From the NCBI RefSeq assembly GCF_000003815.2, contig NC_049979.1, positions 12,624,766 to 12,688,765 on the forward strand: a stretch of 64,000 bases of DNA, read 5' to 3'. The notes below the pieces were generated by a model, which saw only the letters and a list, made by a program, of their open reading frames with translations, ran no database searches and was not told where the DNA came from. The position numbers and the translations under genes were made by a program. Within the stretch, counting starts at the first letter, position 1. Every line of letters begins with the position of its first letter. Below are positions 49,101 to 60,686 of the stretch, piece after piece. This stretch comes from Branchiostoma floridae (taxonomy: Eukaryota; Chordata; Leptocardii; Amphioxiformes; Branchiostomatidae).

Positions 49101-52100
49101 CCTTTTACCAGTAAAATTTGTTTAAATGTCACACAGTCATGTTACTTATCTTGATTATGTGTTTCTTTTACCATGTAAATGTTGGCATTGCAATCTTGTT
49201 TTACTAGTATTTCAGAAATGGAGAAATGTTTTGTCTATCTCTTATTTATTTTGTCTATAAATCATGAATATTTCAACCTGTTAAGAATGTCATGGTATGG
49301 TGTGGTACTATTTGACATGATTAACGGGTACTGTTGGACACGTTTTATTTTCCAGTGTACCTGACTCACTTGGATTATGCAGACACAGAACGGATTATGA
49401 CAGAGAAGCTTCACAAGCAGGTGGATGGAACAGAGTGGTCATGGAAAAACCTCAACACAGTAAGGCCATTTTTGGTGCAGACATGGTCACAAAATGCAAG
49501 AGCTATCAAAATATTTCAAATTTTGTGTGTTTTTGTTTTGTTGATGTGTTCTCTCTTGACAGTTTTATTCCCCTATTTCAGCTTTGTTGGGCTATTGGCT
49601 CCATCAGTGGGGCAATGCATGAGGAGGATGAGAAAAGATTCCTGGTTGCTGTCATCAAGGTCAGTCTATTTTCAGGTAGACATGAACGATGGAGCATGCC
49701 AACTTTTTAGCATAGTATATCACCATATACTGAATTACAGGATCAAGTTTTATGTCCCCATGTTAGTCAGAAGTGTTCTGTTCTGATCTCCACAGGACTT
49801 GCTAGGTCTGTGTGAGCAGAAGAGAGGGAAAGACAACAAAGCCATCATTGCATCCAACATCATGTATGTGGTTGGACAGTATCCCAGGTTCCTGAGAGCT
49901 CACTGGAAGTTCCTCAAGACCGTTGTCAACAAACTATTTGAGTTCATGCATGGTGAGAGCAGTCTTTTATTCTGTTTATTCTTGTATTTCACAAACTAAC
50001 TTTATAAAACATTGACTGTTACCCTGTAACACTACAATCGTCAGAATCCCTTTCCAGTATTTCAGAAGTAATACTGTACTGTGATTTTGTTGTAAGATAC
50101 ATGGTAATAGTCTGTTGGTTCCACCCTCTCCAGAAACCCACGAAGGTGTGCAGGACATGGCCTGTGATACATTCATCAAGATAGCTCAGAAATGCAGAAG
50201 ACATTTTGTGCAGGTGTGTAACTTCTTTTTCTTCTTGTCTTTAATTTTTATAGCTATGACATAGAAAGAAAGGCATCTCATCATTCTTACAAATGTGACC
50301 GCTATCGGCAGTGTTGGCATAGTGGCCGGACAGAAAGTCGTCTGGTCGCGACCGCATTCGACAGGTGACCGCCATAGACTATTTCTTAATGCTTAGGTCA
50401 ACGGGAAAAATCCATGGGACCGACAAAAAGTGACTGCAATGGCCAGGTGGCCCCTATACTCAGGTGACCCCTAAGGCAGGTTTTACTGTATTGTTTTTCA
50501 GGTACAAGTTGGGGAGGTCATGCCATTCATTGATGAGATTCTTAACAACATCAACACTATCATATGCGATCTTCAGCCACAGCAGGTAAACTCATGAGAG
50601 AATTGAACAAAAAGAAAAAAATACTCCAATGCAGTCTTGCCATAAAATATAGTTGTAGTTGGAATTAAGCCCTGCTTACAAAATAGTACTTTTTTTAAAA
50701 AATAGAACACTCTTTTAGGTTTGCTGCATCTTACTGTCATTGTATGTTATATTTTAAAGAATCCCAAAACTAATAGCCTATCATTTGACTATAGGTGCAC
50801 ACGTTTTACGAGGCAGTAGGGTACATGATCGGAGCACAGACGGACACAGTCGTGCAGGAACACTTGATAGAGAAGTACATGCTGCTTCCCAACCAGGTGT
50901 GGGACGGCATTATCCAGCAGGCCACAAAGGTATGGCAAGCTGTATTACTATGTATGGATTTTAGCTTTTGTCATACAAGATATATTTCTTAGATGACATA
51001 CCACTTATTGATTTTGACTGTTGTTCCAAAAATAAGAAAATCCCTCGTAAAGACTCAGAGCTTGCGAAGCCGCTAACAAGTTAATAGAAGGTAGTAACAA
51101 AACGTCTGTGTTAAAAGCCATACAAAAAGAGGACTTTGTGTTGTTGTTGTTTTTGCAGAATGTGGATACACTGAAGAACCCTGAGGTTGTAAAGCAGCTT
51201 GGTAGCATCCTTAAGACCAATGTCAGAGCTTGCAAAGCTGTAGGTCATCCGTTTGTAGTACAGGTAAGGAAACTGTAATACACCTTTCCAACAATTATTA
51301 TCACATTGAATTGTGATAAATAAGCACAATTGACCCAGGATGCCCCCATAGTCTTAATGTTGTACCCGGCTCCTGTATGTTGTATAGAAACTGAATCTTA
51401 TTGATCGTATAAAAAGAGGGAACAGTGCATAAATTTGATAAAACAACATATCTGTCTTATCACGAGCATCTTTAGTTTTTTCAATGCTATACTGTTTTTT
51501 GTTTTCAGTTCTTTTAAATCGAAAGATCTGTTTTTTCTTTCAGCTTGGGAGAATTTACCTGGACATGTTGAATGTGTACAAGTGCATGAGTGAAAACATC
51601 TCAGGAGCAATTGCAGCAAATGGTAAGTAGCCTGCAGCCTGCATCGATCCTTCAAGATATGTGCTAGTAGTCTTAAAGGAAATACATTTTGTCAAATGTT
51701 CACACATGCACCAAATGTGACATTGTAGTCTAAGGATAGTGTAGCAAGTGACCAGAGGCAGAACATCTGCTTGTTGCTAATTATCAAGCTGCAACAGAAG
51801 ATGATACTAACACAACAAATCATCCCCAGGTGAGATGGTAACCAAGCAGCCCCTGATTAAGAGCATGAGGACAGTGAAGAAGGAGACCTTGAAGCTGATC
51901 TCGGGCTGGGTCAGTAAGTCCACCGACCCCACCATGGTGCTGGAGAACTTTGTTCCTCCGCTGCTGGATGCTGTGCTGATTGACTACCAGAGAAATGTCC
52001 CAGCTGCCAGGGAGCCGGAGGTGCTGAGCACCATGGCAACCATTGTCAACAAGCTGGAAGCCCACATCACCTCACAGATACCACACATCTTTGATGCAGT

Positions 52101-55100
52101 GTTCGAGTGCACGTTGGAAATGATCAACAAGGTAAGGGCAAATAATGTAGTGCTTTCCTTTGTTGGTGTGGGTACTTCTGAAAAAAAAAGATCTGATTAA
52201 GCTGTGTTGCTTTTAAGGAAATTTCTACTCTGTCTTGTAGCTGCAAGCTTGAACAACATCCTTGTGTCTCTTCCTAACAGGACTTTGAAGAGTACCCTGA
52301 CCACAGGACCAACTTTTTCCTACTTCTACAAGCGGTTAATACCCATTGTTTCTCAGCCTTCCTGAACATTCCACCTGCCCAGTTCAAGCTGGTGCTGGAC
52401 TCCATCATCTGGGCATTTAAACACACCATGAGAAATGTTGCAGATACAGGTAGGGAGGACTCATCTCTTCTTTTTAATACTGACCTAGATGGATGAAATT
52501 TATCTAGAGGGTTGCTGCTTGAATTAATGAGCCCTTCTTACTTCGAATTCAGTAGTAGACACTACTTTATTTGTTTATGACTAATGGGGTTTTTCCTCTT
52601 GCAGGGTTGCATATCATGTACCAACTGCTACAGAATGTCTCTCAGGAGGAGAGTGCTGCCCAGTCCTTCTACCAGACTTACTACTTTGACATCCTGCAGC
52701 ACATCTTCTCAGTGGTAACAGACACTTCCCACACAGCAGGTATGTATACTCAGGGGAAAGTGATTGCCAATTAGTATGATATTAGTGAGATGAGAAACTC
52801 CATGCATATTAAGATGTCTATGTTAAGAAAATAAGAAATCACTTTGTAATGGGTTTGGTTACTGAATTGGATAAAGTTTTCCTTTTGGTCCTTGACATAT
52901 GGGAACAGGTACTGGGAATTCTTGAGTTTGAGGCATACTCCTGTAGGATATGTCATATGCTCCCTCTGTTGAAATTGTTGGCTGCACAGGTACAGCTTAT
53001 TTGATGTGATTTTAATGAGGAATTCAGGCATGATAAGTAACAGCTTCTGTCTACAACACATCATTCAGGCCTTGTGTTTGTCCACCTCTTGTTGGGCACT
53101 GATGTACACAGGACATTTTGATTTTGAGGTATAATGAACTGAATTGAAAGGACTTTTCAATGATTGCTGTCCTGTTGCTAAAGATTCAGGCAGTGCAGTG
53201 CATTTCCTTCTTCAAGTTCCACAAAACTTTTATTTGCTTTTCCAGTTGGATGGTGGATATGTGATAAGATTCCTGTGACGTTTCAAGTATAAGATACATC
53301 AGGAACACTAATTTCCCTTGAACAAAGAATGAACAAAGTAGGAATGCATTTTGCAGTATCTTTTCTCAAGCTCAACTTTTCTTCTGACTTTTCTTTCGTG
53401 GTAGTGACTGTTGATGAATGTTGCTTGACAGGATATTGCATCACTCTTGTTATGATTGCATGGCTATAGTTGTATGAGTGTCGTCGTCCGTTCTTGCTTG
53501 TGTGACTGGCTGTTTGCATGGCACAAGTGTACCTTTTCCCTTGAAGTCAAAGAGACACATTTTGAGGCATTGGGTTTCTCATAGCTAACATATTTACCAA
53601 CATATTTGTTAGAGGGTATGTTAGGCTGGAAATACACTTTTTCTCTTCATGTATAATGTGTGGCAAAAAAGCTTTATTTACAATTTTTATTTCAAAATTT
53701 AGTTGTGATGTCAACTTCTACTCTGATGTATCTCAAAATTGCTTACATCACACGAGCCTCACTCTTTTTATACACAAAATTGTGAGTTTCAAAGTTGTTT
53801 ACCCCCAAATTCAGTTTTCACTTACCTGAGTAACAGTTGGTGGGTAATTCAAGCCTTGCCATGCATCGCATGTTTGTTGGCTTTAGACATATATATCTAA
53901 TACATTACATGTTTGTGTGAACATTGGCTCTCAAACAGGTTCCCTGTGAGTTGCTGTCTAAGAATTCTATAACTTTTCCACATTGAAAAGTGACATTTAC
54001 ATTGTTACTTCATCACATCAGATTTTTCACTGTGACGTTGCTTTACTGAAGCATGATGAAGCTCTTTAAAGTTGGTAAAAAGTGATTTGGCCTGTTTCTG
54101 ATATCTGAATGTAAGTCTGGTGCCCCCAATAATACAGCTGGAAGAAGGGACAAAAGAAAATTCCAAACAAAGGTTTAGTGTTTCTCCATCCTGTGATTTT
54201 TTGTGAAGAAGGAGGTTTGAGATTTTTAAAAAGGAGGTTTGAGATTTTTATGTTTTTCTTTCTTCATGATTGTCGTATAAATCAGGAATGTAATTATGCT
54301 AAAAATGCATAATTTTTTAGAATGTATTTGTATTGTTGAAATGCAAGAATTAATTGATGCTTTTAGTCTTTTAGTCTAAATTCAATTTTCTTATCGGGTG
54401 TTTAAATTTAGATGTCCTGGTAAGATATACTTACAGAAAAGATGACTTAATAGACGATTGTTGATTTGCAAATTTTTGGAGGATAAAAATGACAATATAT
54501 TAAATCTACACTGAATCAGATGTGTGATGACTTATTGACAACTTGTTTTAGTGTCTACTCCATGTTACCAAGCAGAACAACCGACCCTCGACGCAGAGCT
54601 GGGGCCTCCAGTAGATCTTGTCTATAGAAAGCTACCCGAGCCTGCTTAGACACTTTGGAGAAAATGGACTTTAAAATGGACCTAGGGTCTTAAAACAGCA
54701 CAGTTTAAAATCAAACTGAAAGAACTTGCTACTGAAACTGCATGCTGCTGAAATAGAAGGCATGCAAGTAGGCAGGGGTATTTCCATAGGCAAGGTCAGA
54801 TCGTGAAGTGTTCCGTCTTGAGTGGCAGCATTCTGTGCAGAGGTAGTGAAGGTGACATTGCCACTTTGTGTACAAATGTTGGATGGATGGATGGATGGAT
54901 GAATGAATGCAATTGTTTGCTCAGAGTCTATGGTTCCTGTGGTTGGATGAGGTGGAGCTCATTGTGTGTTGCATTAACCATTGCCTGCGCTGACAAAGCA
55001 GAAGATGTGTGTTCAACATGTGCTTGCTGAAAGAAAGTCTGAGAGTATATGACATAGCACCTGTAATGATGAGGGGTGTTGGGAGACAGGTTGACTTTTA

Positions 55101-56377
55101 GTTCCAGACTAGGTAGAGATAGGTAATGCACTGGCTGTTCCTTACATTGAGTTTTACAATTCTTACCTGGGCCTGTATTAGAGGGATTTTGATTGATTTT
55201 CCTTGTGTCTTACTATTACTGGTAAACAATTTTGAAAAATCAATAAAAGGACACTGTTTTCAAACTTCAAACAATTCAATGTACTAGTACCTAAACCTCA
55301 GGGTACCATCCTGGTCAGTCGATACTGACTGTTGAAGCATAGTAAAACTAACCAGGATGGTACCCAGGCTTCACAAACCTACATCCTACATATGGCTCTT
55401 GCTTGCTAAAAGTTTGTGTTGGTTTGTCTTTGCTCATCCTGACATTTTCTTCCCATGTCTAGGGCTGACCATGCATGCCACCATCCTCGCCAACATGTTT
55501 AGCCTAGTGGAGCAAGGGAAGGTTCTGGTACCTCTCAAGGCCGAGACCCAAGCTTCAGAGAACGTGGTATGGCCATCCGTTTTTGTTGTGTTATCATCTA
55601 GATCTTACCAATGCTGGGTTGATGCTTTTGTTAGATCGAAATGTATTGCAAAGTCTACTTTCAAATTGTACCATTGCTAATATTTGACTCTCTTTTTCTT
55701 ACAATTAGACTATTCTCTGTTCCTTGTCCTTTTCAGACTACTACACAGGCTTTTACCGCCAACTTGCTGATTCAAGCATTCCCACATCTGCAAACGTAGG
55801 TTTTCAATGTATATGTTTTTGAATCGCTGACAGGTTTTATATTAGGATGTCATTGAATATATATATTATAGTTGCTTTGGATGATACGATCATCCATATG
55901 GCTAATGCACCCTTGTGATTGATTTGTAAATTTAAATAAGATAACCTTTACATTGTAAGTAACCATCAGGATTTTTTTCCCCAAGGGCACAAATCAAGGT
56001 GTTTGTAACTGGCCTCTTCAGTCTGAATCAAGATATCCCACAGTTCAAGGAACATCTCAGAGATTTCCTTGTTCAAATCAAGGCAAGTGGCTGTTTACAG
56101 AATAAAATCTAACATCATTGGCTCCTCAATAGGACGTATTGTGAATTTGGTACTATTTGCTAAGCATTTATTCCTTTTCCTTCATCATTGTGAGTTTTAG
56201 TGACATAACCTGGTCAATTTTGTACTGCAGGAGTTTGCAGGTGAAGACCTGTCTGACTTGTACCTGGAGGAGCGAGAGTCCTCCCTTAAAACTGCAGAGG
56301 AGGAGAAGCGCAAGGTTCAGCTGTCTGTGCCTGGCATCATCAACCCTCATGACATGCCAGAGGAGATGCAGGACTGA
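43160..56377 (+). CDS. XPO1: Exportin-1 (CRM1), complete
   Basis: RanGTP-dependent nuclear export receptor for leucine-rich NES cargo and several RNPs. Coding exons: 43160-43288, 43790-43891, 44237-44309, 44433-44494, 44658-44702, 44824-44939, 45439-45504, 45739-45787, 45958-46077, 46353-46407, 47101-47174, 47579-47737, 48171-48368, 48929-49067, 49356-49459, 49582-49659, 49796-49952, 50134-50213, 50502-50585, 50795-50929, 51159-51263, 51544-51622, 51830-52131, 52281-52449, 52605-52739, 55463-55566, 55737-55795, 55986-56082, 56231-56377. They sum to 3222 nt, 1073 residues (human 1071). Similarity to human CRM1 is very high throughout, e.g. [51 protein letters not shown] and [20 protein letters not shown]. 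The NES-groove cysteine (human Cys528) is Cys529, codon at 49811-49813. Exon 2 starts 13 bases before the ATG. One intron (56083-56230) is GC-AG. An assembly gap lies in the intron after exon 46353-46407. Confidence 0.98.
43380..43571. mobile_element. 188-bp hairpin MITE with TA duplication in XPO1 intron
   Basis: Element 43382-43569 starts GCCTCTACAATGCTCCCCAG and ends with the inverted form (CTGGGGAGCCTGATAGAGGC), with TA on both sides. The inverted match continues through TTGCTG(C/G)AAAAATAG(C/T)AGAAATTG and again near the centre (ACACACCAGAGGAGTT and its complement), so nearly the whole element can fold on itself. Related pieces occur at 30791 and 41508-41520. Confidence 0.75.
46466..46912. 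other. assembly gap (275 N) flanked by a 78-bp exact repeat
   Basis: N run 46560-46834. The same 78 bases occur just before (46466-46543) and just after it (46835-46912). This is in an XPO1 intron, so the coding sequence is not affected. Confidence 0.95.
48099..48170 (+). other. in-frame alternative 5' extension of an XPO1 exon
   Basis: The conserved exon begins at 48171 after a GTTGCAG acceptor. A second acceptor, TTTTTCCACAG at 48088-48098, has a better pyrimidine tract. The 72 bases between are exactly 24 codons, in frame with the exon and free of stops. Use of the upstream site would insert 24 residues before the ALHYL motif. Human CRM1 has no insert here. Confidence 0.45.
50285..50490. 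repeat. GGTGACCSCTA-iteration repeat in an XPO1 intron
   Basis: Imperfect copies of a GTGACCGCTA...GGCAG-type word recur every 15-40 bases (50296, 50365, 50443, 50463), ending in a GGCAGGTTTTACTGTA stretch. It looks like a short dispersed repeat rather than anything coding. Confidence 0.5.
52740..55462 (+). other. XPO1: large XPO1 intron
   Basis: This 2.7-kb intron is the longest inside the XPO1 coding region. It holds a TGGA/TGAA tetranucleotide microsatellite at about 54878-54908 and a 22-bp tandem duplication around 54210-54255 (AAGGAGGTTTGAGATTTTTA). I see no exon on either strand. Confidence 0.7.
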
Positions 56378-58106
56378 TGTGGTTGCAAGAGCTTTTGAAA
56401 CTGTGACATTCTCAACTCAGAGCTACCATTCTGTGATTTCCACTTTGTACACATCAAGTTGTTACACTAATGTCAAGCAGCATTAGCATGTTGCAAGGTA
56501 TAGAATTGATCCAGCCAGTTGCAACAGCAATTTAAGGCAAGCTTTGACCTAATAGTCTTTCCCTAATGCCTTACTATCACTGTATCAATGTTGTAATGTA
56601 GAATCTGCCTTAGCAGCAAAATAGGTCAAGTGAGTTAACCCACTCAGGAGACTTGTGATCTTTGAGGCATTTAATCAGGATACTATTTTGATGAAAAGCT
56701 CTTCCTATCTCCTTTGTAATGATAGTACCAATAAGAGATTGATAAAGTTGTTGTATGCATATATTATACACTCTGACCAATTCACATTGAGCTGCCTTTG
56801 AAAAAGGTTTGTTAAGGACGTGCCAGTGGTGTATGGAACCAAAGCTTCAGGTAAGGGTAGGGAAAGGAAGGCAGCTACACAGTCAACCATTTCCTTTTCA
56901 ATGAAGATACCTTCCTAAGCAGGAAATGATAATTCTTGAGATGGAGGATTTGGTGGGTAAGAAATCGTAATTGTACATGTATTATATTTCCTATATCCTA
57001 TAGCTATAGAGAATATTTACGTGGAACTAAAGTGTTGGCAATAATGCAGTAGAGTTTGTATATACATGTACCAGTAGGTTTGTTCTGGTGAGCCTATGGC
57101 AGCTATGCTTGAACATGTCTCGCTGCCAACCCAGTCAGATAATGTGCAAGGCTTTGCGAGGTTGGAATGAGTGGTATTTTGTTTTCATCAAGTGCACCAT
57201 AAGCGAGTGAGAAGGGTGTTTCAAGGATGAATGGGAACAAGTGTTAAACTGCAGGAGAAAAAGGTTGACATGCATTGTAAAATGAAGTCAAAGCATGAGG
57301 AATGATGAAGGCTTGGCTAATATGTATGTACGAATGCTGAATGTATGTTACCTTATCTTAAGACATGTGACACTAGTGACAACAATTATGAGACCATGTC
57401 TTGTACATGTAAATTTTGCTATTTGTAAAGTGTTATTTTTCTATCTACATTTTTGTTAAGTACTGTTTATCACATTTCTAGCAGAGTTGTTAGCAATAGT
57501 CATCAGTTTTGTCTTGGAAGGAAACAAACACAGAAATCTCACCTGTTCATTTATTGGAAGCAACTGTTTGTATTAATACATCAATGTTATTTGTTACACA
57601 TTTTGTATTAACATGTAATACTTTTTATTTACTGAGAGGGGCAGACAGCTGTCATCTTTAAAGATTAGTATAACAGTCTTTGCTATATTTTGTTATCGAG
57701 TTAAAACCATTCAATGTTTTCTAATATTCTGTCACTACTCTTGCTTTTGTATTCATATTAAAGCCATTTCTCTTAGCTTCAGCCTAGGCTTGACATGTAT
57801 AATGGTTCGCTTTTGTCATCATTTGGAAATTCCCCTTATTTGTAATGAAGTTAGCTTAAGTGTGTAGCTGTATTAATTGCATACCACTTTGCGCTCCTGT
57901 AACTTTTGCCAAAACTACAGTTCAACAAAGCTTTCCACATAGAAAATAGCCATCTGTACATTTCCTTGCTAATATGGAATGACTTGTGACTAGTTGAATG
58001 TATACGTACGTAATTGCTGAAATTCAGCACAGTGCATAAATTGGTGGCTCTCTTTTGCAGGGCTGTTGGTGTAATCTTTGTCAAACCAACATGTCAAATC
58101 AATAAA
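56378..58106 (+). other. XPO1: XPO1 3' UTR
   Basis: Non-coding sequence after the XPO1 stop. AATAAA at 58101-58106 is the most likely poly(A) signal, giving a 3' UTR of about 1.7 kb. An ATTAAA at about 57760 could give a shorter form. Confidence 0.5.
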
Positions 58107-58684
58107 AGTCTGATGACGTTGAGCTTTTTGGTCTTCATATTTCTTAGTGGTGCTAGCAATCGTTGCTGATGGTCCCAGTTATAGCTATCATCATTCTTGG
58201 AGCTTTAAACGTCAATCATGACTGGCATGAGAACGTGCAGTTTTGTTACCAGCATGCCCATGATTAAGGGTAAGACACCTTTGCTTGTGTTATGTTTGCA
58301 GCTGTACGACTGAAAGCTGATTTAAAGCATAGTGGACCCAACTCTCCATCTTTATGTCTACCTTGCAGCCCACCCCCAAAACGACCAGGAGCGCAAGGGA
58401 CTAGGTGGGTAGGTAGGACCCAAAATGAGAAGCATCTAGGGGGCAATGACTCAGGTTAGAAACATTTTTCCTAGAGAAATGCCTCTCCTTGTTTTTTCCA
58501 TGCCCTTTGATAAGATAAACAGTTCTTGTCATCATCACCATGCTGACTCTTAACACCCAGAGTAAAAGGTTCGTCTCCTGTGGGAATTGCTTCTCACAAA
58601 GACTGGAAAGACATCTACAGATCCACGACCTTATGCCAGACATCTGACCTTGTGCCTTCACTTGATGTTTACCTTTCCATGTAA

Positions 58685-60157
58685 CATATTATAAATGTCA
58701 TATGCAAATAATGCCCTTATTTGCATTAATCAGATTATGATCACCAATCCCCAAATAGTAGTAAATTCATAACACATTGTTCAAAGTATGAATATTTTAT
58801 CTCAGCAAAAGAGGTCATTGAACTTAATCTTTTTTTTTTGTTAGAAATGATTTAGTCTTGGCTACATCATTTTGGTGTAAGAGGTGACCTGGTGACATTC
58901 AAAAAGGTCAGATAGATGACATAGAAAGCATTGAATAATGGTAAATGTTTGTTTCAGCCATTTATGCTACAAGCGACCCTTGTTAGTTAGAAACAGCCAG
59001 AACACTTAAATTGCGTCACAAACTCGGCCATTTCTAGTCATAGATCTACATACCTAATATAACTGTGGCAGCCGTCTTACTCGTGGTAACGTTTATCAAA
59101 ACTAAATTTAGCGGCAGGCATAAGCCACCTTACACAGCCTTCAAGATCAGAGATAGTAGCGATCTGACAGGATATGTCTGAGGGGTATCTGGCTTCACCT
59201 GCCAAACAATCATTCTGGGAATCGAATTGTTACATGATGTTGTGGTGCATCTCTTACAGTGGTTGTGGAAAAATGAAGGAAGCAGTGAATTAAAAAAAAC
59301 TGGTGCTCCATATCAACTAGTTAAGGCAGGCCACATCAATTTGTTTAGATCTCAATGAGGATGAGTCTGTNNNNNNNNNNNNNNNNNNNNNNNNNNNNNN
59401 NNNNNNNNNNNNNNNNNNNNNNNNNNNNNNNNNNNNNNNNNNNNNNNNNNNNNNNNNNNNNNNNNNNNNNCATATTATAAATGTCATATGCAAATAATGC
59501 CCTTATTTGCATTAATCAGATTATGATCACCAATCCCCAAATAGTAGTAAATTCATAACACATTGTTCAAAGTATGAATATTTTATCTCAGCAAAAGAGG
59601 TCATTGAACTTAATCTTTTTTTTTTTTTGTTAGAAATGATTTAGTCTTGGCTACATCATTTTGGTGTAAGAGGTGACCTGGTGACATTCAAAAAGGTCAG
59701 ATAGATGACATAGAAAGCATTGAATAATGGTAAATGTTTGTTTCAGCCATTTATGCTACAAACGACCCTTGTTAGTTAGAAACAGCCAGAACACTTAAAA
59801 GCGTCACAAACACGTCCATTTCTAGTCATAGATCTACATACCTAATATAACTGTGGCAGCCGTCTTACTCGTGGTAACGTTTATCAAAACTAAATTTAGC
59901 GGCAGGCATAAGCCACCTTACACAGCCTTCAAGATCAGAGACAGTAGCGATCTGACAGGATATGTCTGAGGGGTATCTGGCTTCACCTGCCAAACAATCA
60001 TTCTGGGAATCGAATTGTTACATGATGTTGTGGTGCATCTCTTACAGTGGTTGTGGAAAAATGAAGGAAGCAGTGAATAAAAAAAAACTGGTGCTCCATA
60101 TCAACTAGTTAAGGCAGGCCACATCATTTTTTTAGATCTCAATGAGGATGAGTCTGT
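58685..60157. repeat. duplicated ~686-bp block around a 100-N gap
   Basis: Block 58685-59370 and block 59471-60157 are nearly identical, with a few substitutions and 1-3 base indels. The gap 59371-59470 is exactly 100 N. Neither copy codes for protein. The pattern fits two alleles placed in series by the assembler, though a real tandem duplication is not excluded. Confidence 0.85.
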
Positions 60158-60226
60158 CCTGATTTCCATCCATGATTGATGTCTGATGATGTCCACTTTT
60201 GCTAACCCTCTCAATACGAAATTTGC

Positions 60227-60686
60227 AATATGAGGTTCATTTGCATAATTTAGATTAATCTATATTGCTGTCTTTCTCAAGTACAAATGTCAAAAGTACA
60301 CATGGAACCTAAAACCAAGGTCCGTCTAACGTTAGCTAAAACCGAGGATGTAATAACCTTTACGAAGGTAATGACTTTGACTTTGACTTTAGGTTATTGA
60401 ATATTGACCATGACACAAGTATAATGCAATACTGAAAGCGTTTACTTTTGCGACCTAGATCAGCGACTAAATTTATTTACGTCCTTATCGAGCGACTAAA
60501 TTTTGACGCCAGTAGACATGGTGGGTGGAGGATGGCTGTCCAACACCCCGAGGAGTGGGATCCTCTGAAGTACCGTGCTGGTCACATGGCTCTGTTTTGA
60601 TGTGTCGATTTCTTCCCACAATGCACGACGGTGTGCAACATACACACATCATCACGTGACGAGTGGAGTTGGGAAGAGGTGGCGCC
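60227..60686 (+). promoter_or_regulatory. SNX6 promoter, first copy
   Basis: The region upstream of the SNX6 start contains TTCCCACAATGCAC (60613-60626), close to the ZNF143/THAP11 site core, and TCACGTGAC (60652-60660), an E-box of the TFEB/MITF CLEAR type, 27 bp before the ATG. The second copy (63022-63463) keeps the E-box and has one change in the ZNF143-like site. Confidence 0.5.
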
